64,000 bases of DNA from Linderina pennispora (Eukaryota; Kickxellomycota; Kickxellomycetes; Kickxellales; Kickxellaceae), in NCBI RefSeq assembly GCF_002104995.1, contig NW_024468252.1, positions 434,001-498,000 of the forward strand. The letters run 5' to 3'. Numbering within the stretch: position 1 is the first letter of the stretch; every line of letters starts with the position of its first letter. The position numbers were made by a program, and so were the translations under genes. Positions 10,444 to 21,396 of the stretch are shown here, one piece after another. The notes beneath the pieces were generated by a model. It had not been told where the DNA came from, ran no database searches, and saw nothing but the letters and a program-made list of their open reading frames with translations.

Positions 10444-11167
10444 TCAACGGTCCTTGTCGCCCTTGTTGGGATTGAGCAGAGCAGCGCCCTCAGCAGCCTG
10501 CTGCGTGTTTGTGCGCGGCCTGGATCCCTGCACATTCGCAGCAGATACGTCGTCATCGTCCTCATTTCCCCAGTTGTCGTTGCCCCAGTCATCGCTGCCC
10601 GCATCGTCCATCTGCGCATCCGCCTCATACAGGACCTCTGGCTCGACCCTGGTCTCCATCTCCATCTCCTCATCCGCCTCCCGCCGCTCGCTCGGATGGT
10701 CCGGCATAAAGTTCCTAATCGCAATCGGCAGCAGTTCTCTCCGCAGGCACGCCGCCCGCCCCACAAACGCCATTATGCACCCGGACAGGCCCACCGCTGC
10801 CCACCACAATAGCGTCTTGGGCAGCTCGCCCTGGTACCACCACGCGAGCGCCAGGTGGATCGTGTAGAAGGTCAAAGAAAAGTCTATGCAGAGGCGCGAT
10901 CGCTCCACCATGTACACTAAAGGGCAGGATGTTAGCGAGGCCGATGCCAACTAGTGCCAGGCCGATCACCCAGCCCTGCACGGTGTCGCCGCGCACCAGC
11001 GTGCTGTCGAACAGCAGCGCTGGCGAGAGCGCGATATCCGTCAGGAAACTGGATATTACCATGCAGAACGAGTACGTGCTGTAGCCGAAGCATTGCAGCG
11101 TGGCTATTTGCGAGAGAATCAGAATTGGATCCCACGCTGTTCTGCGAAACGAGGAGAATTCAGTCAT
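10444..11167 (-). CDS. SYS1: Sys1 family Golgi membrane protein, one frame change
   Basis: Sys1 anchors the Arl3/ARFRP1 GTPase at the trans-Golgi network. The N-terminus has the family hallmark W-D-P-I-L-I-L-S-Q-I and hydrophobic segments. The second part has M-V-E-R-S-R-L-C-I-D-F-S and W-W-x(n)-G, matching the third and fourth membrane spans. The two halves lie in different frames that meet at about 10910-10930, with no intron of normal size fitting the phases. A CTAAC-N11-TTTAG string here resembles an acceptor but gives the wrong phase. I favour a one-base consensus error. The C-terminal tail of about 70 residues is unusual: very acidic, with a W-G-N-x-x-W-G-N repeat. It ends at 10444, 50 bp from the IDH2 stop (convergent). 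Confidence 0.85.
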
Positions 11168-11364
11168 TAGTTTTGCACGGAAGGGAGAGGTAAAAAGCTG
11201 CTGTGTCTATTTTTTTTTTGCGGTTCGCAGTCGCTGCTGCAAGGAAATGTGGTTTAGACTGGTTAAATAATGGGGAAATACACGTGGCTTAGCCCTGATG
11301 GTTTCTGTGATCAAAATCAGGGTTTCTACGCTTGTCTGTCCTTGCAACTAGCCGCTGTTTTGCC

Positions 11365-13908
11365 TTAGAGTGTGATAGTCAGAATCCGCACCGACTGGTC
11401 GTCGGACCCACTTGCCAGCAGCCACGCCCGTCCGTCTGCCTCAGTGGGATTCGGCCGCCACGACAGCCGCTGGACTGTCGCTGTGTGCGCCTGGTTGCGC
11501 GGCACCTCCTTGGGGGTCCATGCTGCCGGCACCGCATCCTCCGTGGCCTCGGATGTGAGCACGAACACGCGACCGCCCTCCAGGCCCACAGCCATCGCAT
11601 ACTGCCCACCGATCCTGGCCGGCAGCACGTCAATGGCGGTGACAGCGTCAGGGAAAACAATAGTCACTGGCTTGCCGTCGGCCTTGTCCTTTGGCACGGC
11701 CCACACCTTGACGGTCTTGTCGCGGGAGGCAGTGACGAAGAAGCGAGCGTCTGGTGCCCACGCGCAGTCCCAGATGATACGTGCGTGGGCCTTTGGGTGG
11801 CGGCACAGCAGGCGGTACGGCTCGTCGTCTTTGCCAGTACTCTCGTACACTGCCCACGAGCGATCCCTGCTGACGCTGAGCAGGAATTTGTCAGCAATGG
11901 GGCTGAACCGCAGCCTGGTAATCGTCAGCGCATGGGCGTGCAGTGGAAGTCCCGCGCCCGGCTGCCTCCACGTACCTGTCGAAAATAACCTGATTCCTGC
12001 GTGCTTTTCAGCTGCGGCCTTGCAGGACGTCGCAATCCACTTGCCGGAGCGAGCGGCAGCGACAGCGAAGATCTCGTACGGGTGACCGTACAACTTGTCC
12101 TGCTCGGGCCACAGCGTGTGCTGCAGGAGCTGCTCCTCGGTTGGCACCCCTGTGTACTGCTGCAGGCTGGCGGCGGCCTGCGCTGTGACATGCGTCTGGC
12201 GGGTCTCGAACTCGCCCCGCTCCTCGGCCTCGCCCTGCGCCACCTGCTGTGCTGCCTTGACCTGGTCTTCCTCCACAGCCTTATTCGACAGCCCCAGCAG
12301 CGGCAGGGACGCGCCCACCGGCAGGCTGCGCTCCTGCTCGCTGGCCTCGATGCTCGGGTGGCTGACCGACCGCCACCCTGTGACAAACTGCTGTGTCGCC
12401 TGGAACACCCGCACCACCTTTTCGTCGGCACCCGACACGTACTGGAACGGGCTGGTAAATGCAGCACACCGCATGTCGTAGCCGTGCACCTGTGGCCGCG
12501 CGATCTCGTGCCACCCGCGGTGTTCTGCCCGGTCACTGATCCACGGCGCAACCAGGCGTGATGTCTGGTCCAGCGATACTGTTAGCAAGTAGCTGCCGGT
12601 GGGATCCCACAGGACATCCTGCACTGAGCCGTAGTGGCCCGACAGCGACGGCGTGGGCTGCCAGAGAGCCTCGCTGGCCACGCGGTCCGGCTGCTGCCAC
12701 ATATGGAACGACCCGTGGTATCCGTGCGCCAGCAGCGCGCTGCCATCATCCTTCATGGCGGCACCTAGGAACCCCTGCGCAGAGCCGCCTACCTCGCCGA
12801 GCCGCGCTACCGACCCCCACACGCCAGCGTCGGGATCCGGATGCCATACCAGCACCGAGCTATCGAGCGAAGCCGACACAAGCAGCGGGCCGGTCTGTCC
12901 GCCGCCGTTCCACGCAACGCTGTTGACCCACCCATCATGCCCCATCAGCACCGAGTCCAGCGACACTGAGAACGCAAAGGCCTGGGATCCCGACTCCACG
13001 GTGATTGCGTGCTTGCGCGTGCTCAGCTGTGTCGACGCCAGCACATTCGCCGTGATGTCGCCGTCGCTCAGCCCCGAGCCCAGCGACCTGGAGAATGCGT
13101 CCAGCATTGCCTGCGCTGCCTGCTTGTCCGACGTCGATTTGTCCGACTCCATCGCCTGAGCCGCCGTGATCCGCCAGAGCCGAATGTACTTGTCTTCTGA
13201 GCCGCTGGCGAGAATCACGTCGCCGCTCTGCCAGTGCGCAATCGTCGAATTGCTTGCGGCGCTGCGGGGCCTGTAGGACAGGAACGACAGCGACGTCACC
13301 CAGTCCTCATGGCCCGACAGAGTCAGCGACTTTTTGAACCCCGATCCGCGCGCTGCCAGCCGCGTGTATATGTGCACGCAGCTGTCTGTGTTGCCCGTGG
13401 CTAGCACCAGCGCGTGCGATTCCCCGGTCTCCAGTGCTGCCAGTGTAACATCCAGCGCATTCCGCGAGCCTATCTCAATGATCTCGACCAAGTCTGCCGA
13501 GAAATCCTTATACTCGTACACACGCACTGTGCCGTCTGTCGCCGCCGTAGCTACCACCATGAAATCCCCCGCGCAAATGCCCGTCGTACTGATCACTGGG
13601 TTGGTGTGTCCTGCGAGCTCCGTCCCGATCCACTCACCGTCCCGCTGCTCCCAGACGCGCGCCGTGCTGTCGGCCGACCCAGAAATTATCACCCCCGTGG
13701 ACTGCCCAGCTAGTGTGCGCGCGAATTTGACGCAGTTCACTCGCCCACTGTGTCCGTGCAGTGTTGTGTGCACGCCGAGCAGGCTGGACGGATCGTAGAG
13801 CGCAACGTAGTGGTAGCTGCCAAAGGCCACGAGGCTGCCGTGCCAGTCTAGCGCATGCGGTGTGCGGTTGCACCCGCACCCAATGAACTCTGTGTGTGCG
13901 TCTGCCAT
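11365..13908 (-). CDS. ELP2: Elongator complex subunit 2 (WD-repeat protein)
   Basis: A single open frame of 847 residues, close to yeast (about 790) and human (about 825) Elp2. It opens with C-x-C-N-R-x(n)-W-G-x-x-V-A-F-G-S, then many WD/GH-type repeats (G-H-S-G-R-V-N-C-V, G-H-E-D-W-V-T-S-L, G-H-D-G-W-V-N-S-V, G-H-Y-G-S-V-Q-D-V and so on) arranged as two beta-propellers. The G-H-x-Y-E-I-F-A-V element midway and the final H-x-A-T-V-Q-R-L-S-W repeat are typical of Elp2. Elongator modifies wobble uridines in cytoplasmic tRNA; Elp2 is the scaffold of the Elp1-2-3 core. The gene is intronless and undamaged. Confidence 0.95.
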   Translation of the reverse strand: MADAHTEFIGCGCNRTPHALDWHGSLVAFGSYHYVALYDPSSLLGVHTTLHGHSGRVNCVKFARTLAGQSTGVIISGSADSTARVWEQRDGEWIGTELAGHTNPVISTTGICAGDFMVVATAATDGTVRVYEYKDFSADLVEIIEIGSRNALDVTLAALETGESHALVLATGNTDSCVHIYTRLAARGSGFKKSLTLSGHEDWVTSLSFLSYRPRSAASNSTIAHWQSGDVILASGSEDKYIRLWRITAAQAMESDKSTSDKQAAQAMLDAFSRSLGSGLSDGDITANVLASTQLSTRKHAITVESGSQAFAFSVSLDSVLMGHDGWVNSVAWNGGGQTGPLLVSASLDSSVLVWHPDPDAGVWGSVARLGEVGGSAQGFLGAAMKDDGSALLAHGYHGSFHMWQQPDRVASEALWQPTPSLSGHYGSVQDVLWDPTGSYLLTVSLDQTSRLVAPWISDRAEHRGWHEIARPQVHGYDMRCAAFTSPFQYVSGADEKVVRVFQATQQFVTGWRSVSHPSIEASEQERSLPVGASLPLLGLSNKAVEEDQVKAAQQVAQGEAEERGEFETRQTHVTAQAAASLQQYTGVPTEEQLLQHTLWPEQDKLYGHPYEIFAVAAARSGKWIATSCKAAAEKHAGIRLFSTGTWRQPGAGLPLHAHALTITRLRFSPIADKFLLSVSRDRSWAVYESTGKDDEPYRLLCRHPKAHARIIWDCAWAPDARFFVTASRDKTVKVWAVPKDKADGKPVTIVFPDAVTAIDVLPARIGGQYAMAVGLEGGRVFVLTSEATEDAVPAAWTPKEVPRNQAHTATVQRLSWRPNPTEADGRAWLLASGSDDQSVRILTITL

Positions 13909-16900
13909 CTAGGGAGGGTGTTAGTGAGGAATCAGCGAAACCCTAGTGGTTTGTGATTAGAATGTAGCTGTTGAAGCAAAAAAAAACAAGTGAATTGGCG
14001 GTGGTGTCTGAAAAACTGAATACTGCAATTTTTTTCTCCATTTTGGTGTGCCTGCGGTTCGAGAAGCTCCAATCGCTGGCCACCGCGGCTCACTGAGTGA
14101 TCGGCTCACTATAGACAGTTAAGACACTTGGGAATATGGTCATTCTTGGGCTCGGAGGTACCCGGATGAAGACCATGGCCCGAGGCTGAAGACTTGTATG
14201 GAAACGGCCTCTTTCGACATCAGCGATAAACCATATGGTACCATCCATCGCTGGGATAACTCACTCAGCAACCATACTGTGCAGCGCTTCACTTCGCTTC
14301 AGAATACTTGCAATCATTGAGCCACAGGAGGACGACATGGGTCCGCTTAGAGCCATCACTCCAACAATATCATTTTTCCAAAGCACACTCAAGGAGACCA
14401 CTATTTGCAAATTACTTGCTGCTGTGGTCGACAGTGAGTCGTAATGGAGATATGGAGCGATTCGGTGCCCACCGTTGTATTTCTCTTTCGAAGCCCGTTA
14501 TCTACATTAACCATATACCTCATCATCGTACCCACTGTCTTCTACCCTTTTATTGTGATGTACCTGAGAGCAATAACTTCAGACTGGTTCCAACACAGCA
14601 ATCATTCACTGCACACCCCATTTCTAGTGGCTGGTATGGTTGCTTATTCGCACACGTCAGTCACTAAGCAGCCGCTATCAGCCAACCACGGACCAAGCAC
14701 AGACATGGTACGAGGAACCGAGCACCGAGAATCGTAGCACCGACCCGGCTCCATTTGCTCATATAGCGCACAGTCTGTATTACAAGCTGAGGTGAATGTT
14801 TTCATTATCCTGCAATAGATGCAGCTGATAAGAGATGCAATTGATAACACATCAGTGCACACCTTGTATACATACCGTCACCATTTGACGAAGCAGCAAT
14901 AAAGCTATGTAGGGTTCCGGCAAATATTAGGATAGAAGCGACCCTGTAGGCAGCTTCTTGAGTAACCGGAAAATTGCTTTGTATCTCTGTGGACTTGTGT
15001 TTGGCCGTTTCGTATGCTCTAAGAAAAAGACTAGGGGGCGGTGCATTTCTCGTTTTTTTTTTTTATCTCAAATGCCACAGAACACGTAATGTTCATACTG
15101 TGACCATAGCGATCCTGGCTTGGGGAGTGGCCTGAGCTGTCATAAGTTGTCTTTGAATAATGTAAATTTGTACGTGGGATAGCACACTGCACTCAGCTCT
15201 ACCCAACGGCGTACCCCTCCTGCAAGGAACTCCGCCTATTATCAAACATAGGGGTTTTCCACCCGAGTTGCGCAAAATGGAGGGCGTGCAAAGTCTGGGT
15301 CACATTTACGTTATTTTTGGTCTGCGCGTTCCCCAACCGACGTTGAAGATACTGTGCCCGGACAAATAGAGACCCTCCTTTACATCCACATGCAATACAT
15401 GCCCGAGGTATCGATATGCGGGGCTATTGTTAAAAGAGGACTTGGCTGGTTGTCGGATGATACAAAAGTGCGCCAATGACTGGCTGCCTTCGGAGATAGT
15501 CACTGGTTGATAGTTGGGTTCTACCTTGTCGTTACAATTATCCCACTGCTCTCTATTAGAGGCTGATGTTAGATAGGACGAACATGGCCGGCAATTGAGA
15601 ATCTGCCAGTATGCTGGTACTACCTCGAATGACCGCAGGCAATCGCTGGCAGTTCGGTTGAATGGCAATTCAATTGGTCCCAGGTTGTCCATATGGCCGG
15701 GTAGGGGGATAAAGGCGTAAGTATTCTTCTAGAAAGGGTAGTTGCTGAATGGTTCGTGCACACACACCAGGACGCAGGTCAAACTGCAGCCTCTCACATT
15801 TGCGTGCTTTTCAATGCGTGTTTGACTGGAGGGTGATATGGGAGGATATGCATTTTAGCAAGAGCAAGGCATCCTTTTCCCAAACATGCATAAACATGGC
15901 CTTGACACCTGGTTGCTGTTGGGGACAAGGTGCACAGCTGGCTGCAGAAGCCAGGGGCACACAGGAGGCACCCAGGAGATAGCATCGGCATGAATACAGT
16001 GTCGATCAGCATATGCGCGATAGCATGCTGCACAAAATTTCAGCTCGTTAATTTGCTGCAGCATAAGCGTCAGCGAAAAGCTTTTGCAGTGTTTCTGCAA
16101 CAACGGAAATCATCGTAAAGAGGCAAAGCAGGCAGACCCGGAGTTCGTGTGTTTTTGGCCAAACCATTTTGCCTTGGGCGCCATATGCCTGGATACGACA
16201 CGGACTCAGATATGCTGCAGTGAGGCGATTGGGCAGGGCAGGGCAAGGGGTGGTGTCCAGAACAGGATAAATATCATTCCAGGACCCACTGCCAGTCATT
16301 GCCTCAGGTTCTTATGACCCTGGTGACAAATACATCCTCATCGGACTTATCACCAGAATTAGAAAGGTGTCCCGTACTGGGGTCGGATGGGGCCCGATCA
16401 AAGTTATTCGAACCCGGCAGGGCTGAGGAACTAGCATGGCAAGAGGAATCGATTGGACGCCTACTCGCTCCAGCTGAGTGTGCTCTGCGGGCATGCAGAA
16501 AGGCGTGTTTGTATGTGCGACTGGGGTGTACCCGCTGATTGCGTATTTGTATTTCTGCTCAGAGAAGGCATGATTTGCTTGCCAAAGTGCCTCCTGGCTA
16601 AGCCTGCAAGCGACCCTCCCTGTCCTGGCCACCGGTTTTCCAAAGCGACTCTGGAACAGCCTGCACTAAATGCTGTGCTGTCTGGCGAAAAAGACATGCC
16701 TGCCCTCTGTCGATATGCTGTCGCAAAGTAAATCAATTGGAGCGAGGAGGCTTCCTGTGCCAAACATATTCAATGTGCTTCTGCTGGCGGGGCGTGCGGG
16801 CATAATTTGTCTAGCGGCCGGAGCGGTGGGTCCTCCAGCGGCATATTAAGGTTGCCCAGTGCGCGCCTACCGGCCTTATCCCAGACGCTTTTCTCTACAA

Positions 16901-17727
16901 ACCTTCTCGTTCTGATACTTAGAACTCCCTTCTTCAATCGCTGCCGGTGATTTTCAAGACTCGCTTTATTCTCGGGCATAGGTCCAATCGGGTCACCCCC
17001 GTCACCTCCCTGGTGTCACTTCGTCGCTGCCTCTTGTGAATCATCGCTGGGCATTTCTAATCCTTGCTGCCCCCACCGGCTTTCTCAGTGAATTGCAAAA
17101 TACGGGCTTCGGACTTGCAGCCTGATCGCACCGAGAAAACTCCATTCGGGCTCGTCATCCGGCCTTCCAACCCCCCCTATACAAATCAGTTTTCACCTCC
17201 GTTCTTGCCGTCCATCCTCACTTCTCCCCAAGAGACGCGCGCAGCTCATGTTGATTTCGCGGCTAACTGGGCATACCCTATATATTGGTTAATTTTCCTT
17301 CCCGGTTTTGCATAGCCTGCTTGTTTTTTTTTTTTTCACTCAAGCAGACGCAGACATTCTTTTCTTCACCACCTCGCACTCTATTGCCCAACAGAAACAT
17401 TATCTGGTGCTTACTAATTCTTGGCTCCGTTTTGTAATCGCCAAACGGGAAACTCGAGTCCATCACCATCATATATATTCTCGACCTATTTCTTCTCTCG
17501 CACACTTGGTCTTTTTTTGCTTGTTGATTTATTTTTATATCCACAAACCCTGCACCTCAACCCACCCCCTACCACCCCTCCCTCTTGCCTGTGGTGTATT
17601 CTCTATAAAAAGTCACACCTGCTCCCACGAACCTTTCAGCTTTTCCTTTATACTCTGAGTTTTTTCTTTCTCCCCGCGACACTCTTTCTCCCCCTCCCTC
17701 CATCCCACTTCTATTCACATAAAACAC
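13909..17727. other. Large gene-poor spacer and regulator leader
   Basis: 3.8 kb between ELP2 and the Zn2Cys6 gene. From about 17060 to 17727 it is strongly pyrimidine-rich with several T runs, probably promoter and 5' leader of the regulator. Elsewhere I find no recognisable gene. The longest plausible frame (15306-15692 minus, 128 codons) has ordinary composition but no motif and no clear promoter. No tRNA, transposon or tandem repeat is evident. Confidence 0.45.
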
Positions 17728-18864
17728 ATGGCAGACTCAAGTTCTGATCGCATCTCGGACTCAGCAATGACAGTCCCGCTGGTCGCAGCGCGGGCAATTT
17801 CGGCCGACGGTATTCCATCATATCCCAGTGACATCCCTCTGCTGCGGTCGTGCGAGAACTGTCGTCGCAAGAAGCGCAAGTGCAGCGGCAACAAGCCGAC
17901 ATGCACAAGGTGCAAAGCGCAGGGCGAGACGTGTGTGTACAGACCGACAGCACGGTTCTTCAAGCCGCGGCACTCGGAGACCACCGCGCGCAAGCGTGCA
18001 TCAGTCTCAGATCCCTGCCACACAATAGCCAAAGGGCGGCAGCGCACCAAGGCAGTGCAAAAGAAGACGCTCAGCATCCACGAGCAGACGCTGGCTCCGG
18101 CCGACCTGATGCTGCGCACACCCGAGATCGATATGTCCCAGTCGCTGCTGCTTCAGGGCGGCCCACTGCCTCTGAGCCCGGCGGCATACACGGGTGCGCC
18201 GGACCTGGTGAGCTTGGTAACCGATGGGCTGTCGTACATGTCGACGGCGTCGGTCGACGAAATCTCGCACATGTCGGCGTCGCCTGAAATGCCGCTGAAC
18301 CCAGATTTTTCGTTTGCCAGCCCGTCGACGGTACTGACGCCTGGGCCGGCCTTGGCAGGCTCTCCAAACCTGGTGCCCACAGCCCTGCAGGTTCAGCAGC
18401 AACAGCAGCAGCAGCAACAGCAGATTTTCCAAAACTCTATGGCCGCAGCAACCGTCGCCCTGGCAGGCACGCCCAGCACCACGCCGACGAGCTCAGTGTT
18501 CCCTGCCGACTACTCGCAGCTCCTGGCCAGTGCGCTGACCCAGCCAGCCAACCTGGCGGCGGCGTCGTTGGCGGCGTCGTGTGCTATGACTGCATCGCCT
18601 GACAACCTCATTACCCCGATGCTGTACTCGCCGCCACGCTCAGCACAGGCCAGCATCAGGTCCAACGTGGGCGAGTGCTCGCCGTACATGCTGTACACGG
18701 CGCAGAACCCAACTGTCCCGTCGCTGCCGTCTGGACAGAACCTCCTGGGCGCCCAGGCTGCTATGGCTACCTCGGCTGTGGCCATGGTTCCCGGCAACGC
18801 GGCGCTGGTCATCAATGCAACCATGCCGCAGTCGTCAAACCTCTTCCCCGAGTGGTTCGCATGA
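17728..18864 (+). CDS. Zn(II)2Cys6 transcription factor
   Basis: An intact 378-residue protein. The zinc cluster sits at residues 42-69 with exact spacing C-x2-C-x6-C-x6-C-x2-C-x6-C and the basic R-R-K-K-R-K-C loop. A short linker rich in basic residues follows (about 70-115). The remaining part is low-complexity, rich in Ala, Ser, Pro and Thr, with a Gln tract at about 224-232. No middle homology region (Fungal_trans) is visible, which makes it shorter than usual and different from the cluster at 26-38 kb. The protein probably acts in the nucleus as a regulator with an unstructured activation region. The start is the ATG after the long pyrimidine-rich leader. Confidence 0.88.
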   Translation: MADSSSDRISDSAMTVPLVAARAISADGIPSYPSDIPLLRSCENCRRKKRKCSGNKPTCTRCKAQGETCVYRPTARFFKPRHSETTARKRASVSDPCHTIAKGRQRTKAVQKKTLSIHEQTLAPADLMLRTPEIDMSQSLLLQGGPLPLSPAAYTGAPDLVSLVTDGLSYMSTASVDEISHMSASPEMPLNPDFSFASPSTVLTPGPALAGSPNLVPTALQVQQQQQQQQQQIFQNSMAAATVALAGTPSTTPTSSVFPADYSQLLASALTQPANLAAASLAASCAMTASPDNLITPMLYSPPRSAQASIRSNVGECSPYMLYTAQNPTVPSLPSGQNLLGAQAAMATSAVAMVPGNAALVINATMPQSSNLFPEWFA

Positions 18865-19825
18865 CTACCTCATAGAACACATTTGCTCTCTCCTGTACAG
18901 TACTTTCTATTTTCTTGGCAAACAGAACATAAACATTCCATTCCCAATGTTCCAGCATAATGTGCCCAGTCTCATCAGGCGTGTGTGTGACGATCATGGC
19001 ATCGGCACCGTTTTTTGCATATGGGAGAAGGGACACGGCGCCGAGAGTCCATGGTCAATTACTAATTTAAAAAACCAGTTTGGGCTATTTCAGGTGTTCC
19101 TGCCAAACACACCTCTGTACACTCTGCATAATAGCTGAAAGAGAAAAAGGGCGCTCAAGCAAATTTGCTGCCATTTTCAAGCCACGAATAGGCGCAACAA
19201 TAGCGGCCAATAGCCATCTGCCAATGACGACGGGTGGGTGCCTCGCCCGCCGATCTCTGGAAGCATTCTCCTTTTTTCAAATGCTTGGCGCTCTCATTGA
19301 GAAGAGCCCAGAAAGGCTCCTGTCAGACCGGGAAGTGCGACCAATTTGCGTGCCAGTCACGAACTCGCCGTCGCAAAAGCGATTTTCTCGTATCGTCTGC
19401 AGCGTAAAGAGTTCGGGATTTGAGATTTGCTTGTTCTGTCCGGCACTACAATGGGCTGGAATAAACTCGGCTTCCTGCACAAACCCAATACAGAAATTCC
19501 ATGAGGGATATGGAGCAGCAGCGCTAGCGCAGCTAGGCAACAAGGCTCGTCGCGCCTGGTGCACCTGACAAATTTGCGTGAGGCAGAGAGGCAGATCCCC
19601 TCTGGCTTGCTTATGCCAAGCAGCACCTCTCCGTGTCTGTCACAGCAGCCTGCTGCGTCCATGAATCACAGGAGGCACTCTGCGACAATGCGAAAAAGGG
19701 TGACTCTGTTATTTACAAAAATATCGCGACATCACTGGCGCAAATCAAGGCTATAATTACACATGGCGCTGGCCTGGTCTTCAGAACTGAAGCCACTCGA
19801 GAACAAGCTGGCCCCTTTCCATTGT

Positions 19826-20239
19826 TCATAGTGGGCAGTGCGCCTTGGCGTGGAAGGCTGATGGCCATAAAAGCCTAGGCGAAAACGGGCATTTGCCATG
19901 TCCTGAAGTGCCGACGTCGCCTCCGACAGTGCAGTCGCCAAATGCCGATCGCGCCCAGTCCTGGGCACTGTCGATGCGTTCGACGACCACGCTGCTCAGA
20001 ACCTTGTCATCTACATCACGCGTTGCTGCGGCAGCAGGAGCAGCCAGGATGCGAGGGGGCGTGGGATCAGGATAAGCAGCAACATCGGTGCCCCCAACCA
20101 CGTTGACCTCCGTTGCAGCTGATTCTCCCTTCTTCATTACTATCACCGAGAGTTTGTGGGGGAGTGCAGGGAGACCTGCTACTGCTATTCGCAGCCTCCC
20201 ATGATACCGATTAACATACATTGCTTGATCCGTCATCAC
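19826..20239 (-). CDS. Hypothetical protein, weak candidate
   Basis: A 137-codon frame beginning M-M-T-D-Q. It is preceded, about 140 bp upstream on the same strand, by an ATATAAAA element (20379-20386) and contains a plausible Ala/Pro-rich and acidic middle. I do not recognise the sequence. The last 20-odd codons look less protein-like and a splice or a frame error could extend it. It could equally be a chance frame. Confidence 0.22.
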   Translation of the reverse strand: MMTDQAMYVNRYHGRLRIAVAGLPALPHKLSVIVMKKGESAATEVNVVGGTDVAAYPDPTPPRILAAPAAAATRDVDDKVLSSVVVERIDSAQDWARSAFGDCTVGGDVGTSGHGKCPFSPRLLWPSAFHAKAHCPL

Positions 20240-20378
20240 ATTTCGGTCAGTGGTATTGGCCCGTGGCCGCAGCTCGGGCCCGCGCTACTCTACCCCCTGT
20301 TACAGGCAGGGCTGTCTGCCTAGCACAGATTTCTGCGAAACCCCCTTCGAGCACACAAGCGAGCTGAGCTCCGCGCCG

Positions 20379-20386
20379 TTTTATAT
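20379..20386 (-). promoter_or_regulatory. TATA-like element
   Basis: ATATAAAA on the minus strand, about 140 bp before the ATG of the hypothetical frame that starts at 20239. It is the main reason to consider that frame at all. Confidence 0.25.
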
Positions 20387-21396
20387 TTCGTGCGGTTTTC
20401 ACAGCAAAGCCATGGCTTGAGCACAGACATCTCCGCTGGGGTGCGCGCGCCACAGCGTACTCGCCACAGCTCCCCGCGCAGGTCCCACTCTCGGCGCCAG
20501 ATGGCTGCTGGGCGGAATCTTGTCGCTCTCCCACGCAAAATCCGTGCCTGTGTGGAAATCCCCGGCCGTTTGGGTACCTCTTGGTCCACCAATACGGTCG
20601 CAGTCCCTGACAAATCACCCTACTGACAAATCCAGCAGGCACATCTGAGGTCTCACTAATCTGTTTTGCCGCCATGACCGCAGTATCTGCTTAGCAGTCC
20701 TGGGCCTGTCTGTCCGTTTCATCGCTTGGTGCTTGGCTCGTGAACCCGGTGTTTGTGCCAGGATTGTCGATTAGTTTGCCGGATGTTTCTTCTCGGGAAT
20801 TATCACAGCGCCGGTGTAACGTATCGATTATGTCGTTCTATGCATCCGAGCAGCTTTGGGCTGGGCTTCATGCATTTGTCAGCGCCCTCTTGTCGTACAC
20901 TGCCAGTATGTTCCCCCAGCGCATGATCCTGAGGTATTGTTATCACATCTGCATGTACTGCGAGGGGTTGATCCCTGTCACTCTGACCTGGTGTAACTGG
21001 CGCACAAATGTTTTGCCATAGGCTATTTGTATCCACGATGCGCTATGTCGCTTGCCGGTTTGGCATTCCGGAGTCTGGTTTTAGAAATTCGTCCGGGAAT
21101 CAGCAGCCTCCTTTTCCTCCTCCCCGTCAGCTGCCAGCGTTGACGTCAGGTGCTCTGCATGTACGGCTTTTGCTGTGTGACTTGACAGCTGGCACAATGG
21201 TGGTGTGTTTGCTGTGTCAAGTCCGTCGTATATGATCTGCCAGGCTATCAAACAAGGATAAGCGGGGATGTACCCCCATTCAGCTTCAACTGGTGTCTGG
21301 AATGTGGAGGCGCATTGACACTCGTATGCCAGCGCTTGCATAGTCTGCTAATCAACCAAGAAGTGTGCCGTTGTTATTGAATAGACAAAGATAAGC

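Larger units (their letters stand above)
18865..21396. other. Gene-poor spacer
   Basis: 2.5 kb between the Zn2Cys6 gene and the inhibitor-2 gene. It holds one weak candidate gene on the minus strand (listed separately) with a TATA-like element, and an isolated CATAAAAG at about 19866 on the plus strand. Otherwise I see nothing that I can support. Confidence 0.4.

Noticed and set aside
9299-10447. 382-codon open frame antisense to IDH2
   Set aside because: It is rich in Arg, His, Val and Leu with no domain, and comes from the high third-position G+C of IDH2, whose product is unmistakable on the other strand.
14041-14110. Possible tRNA around a GGTTCGAGA string
   Set aside because: No acceptor stem or anticodon arm can be paired around it.
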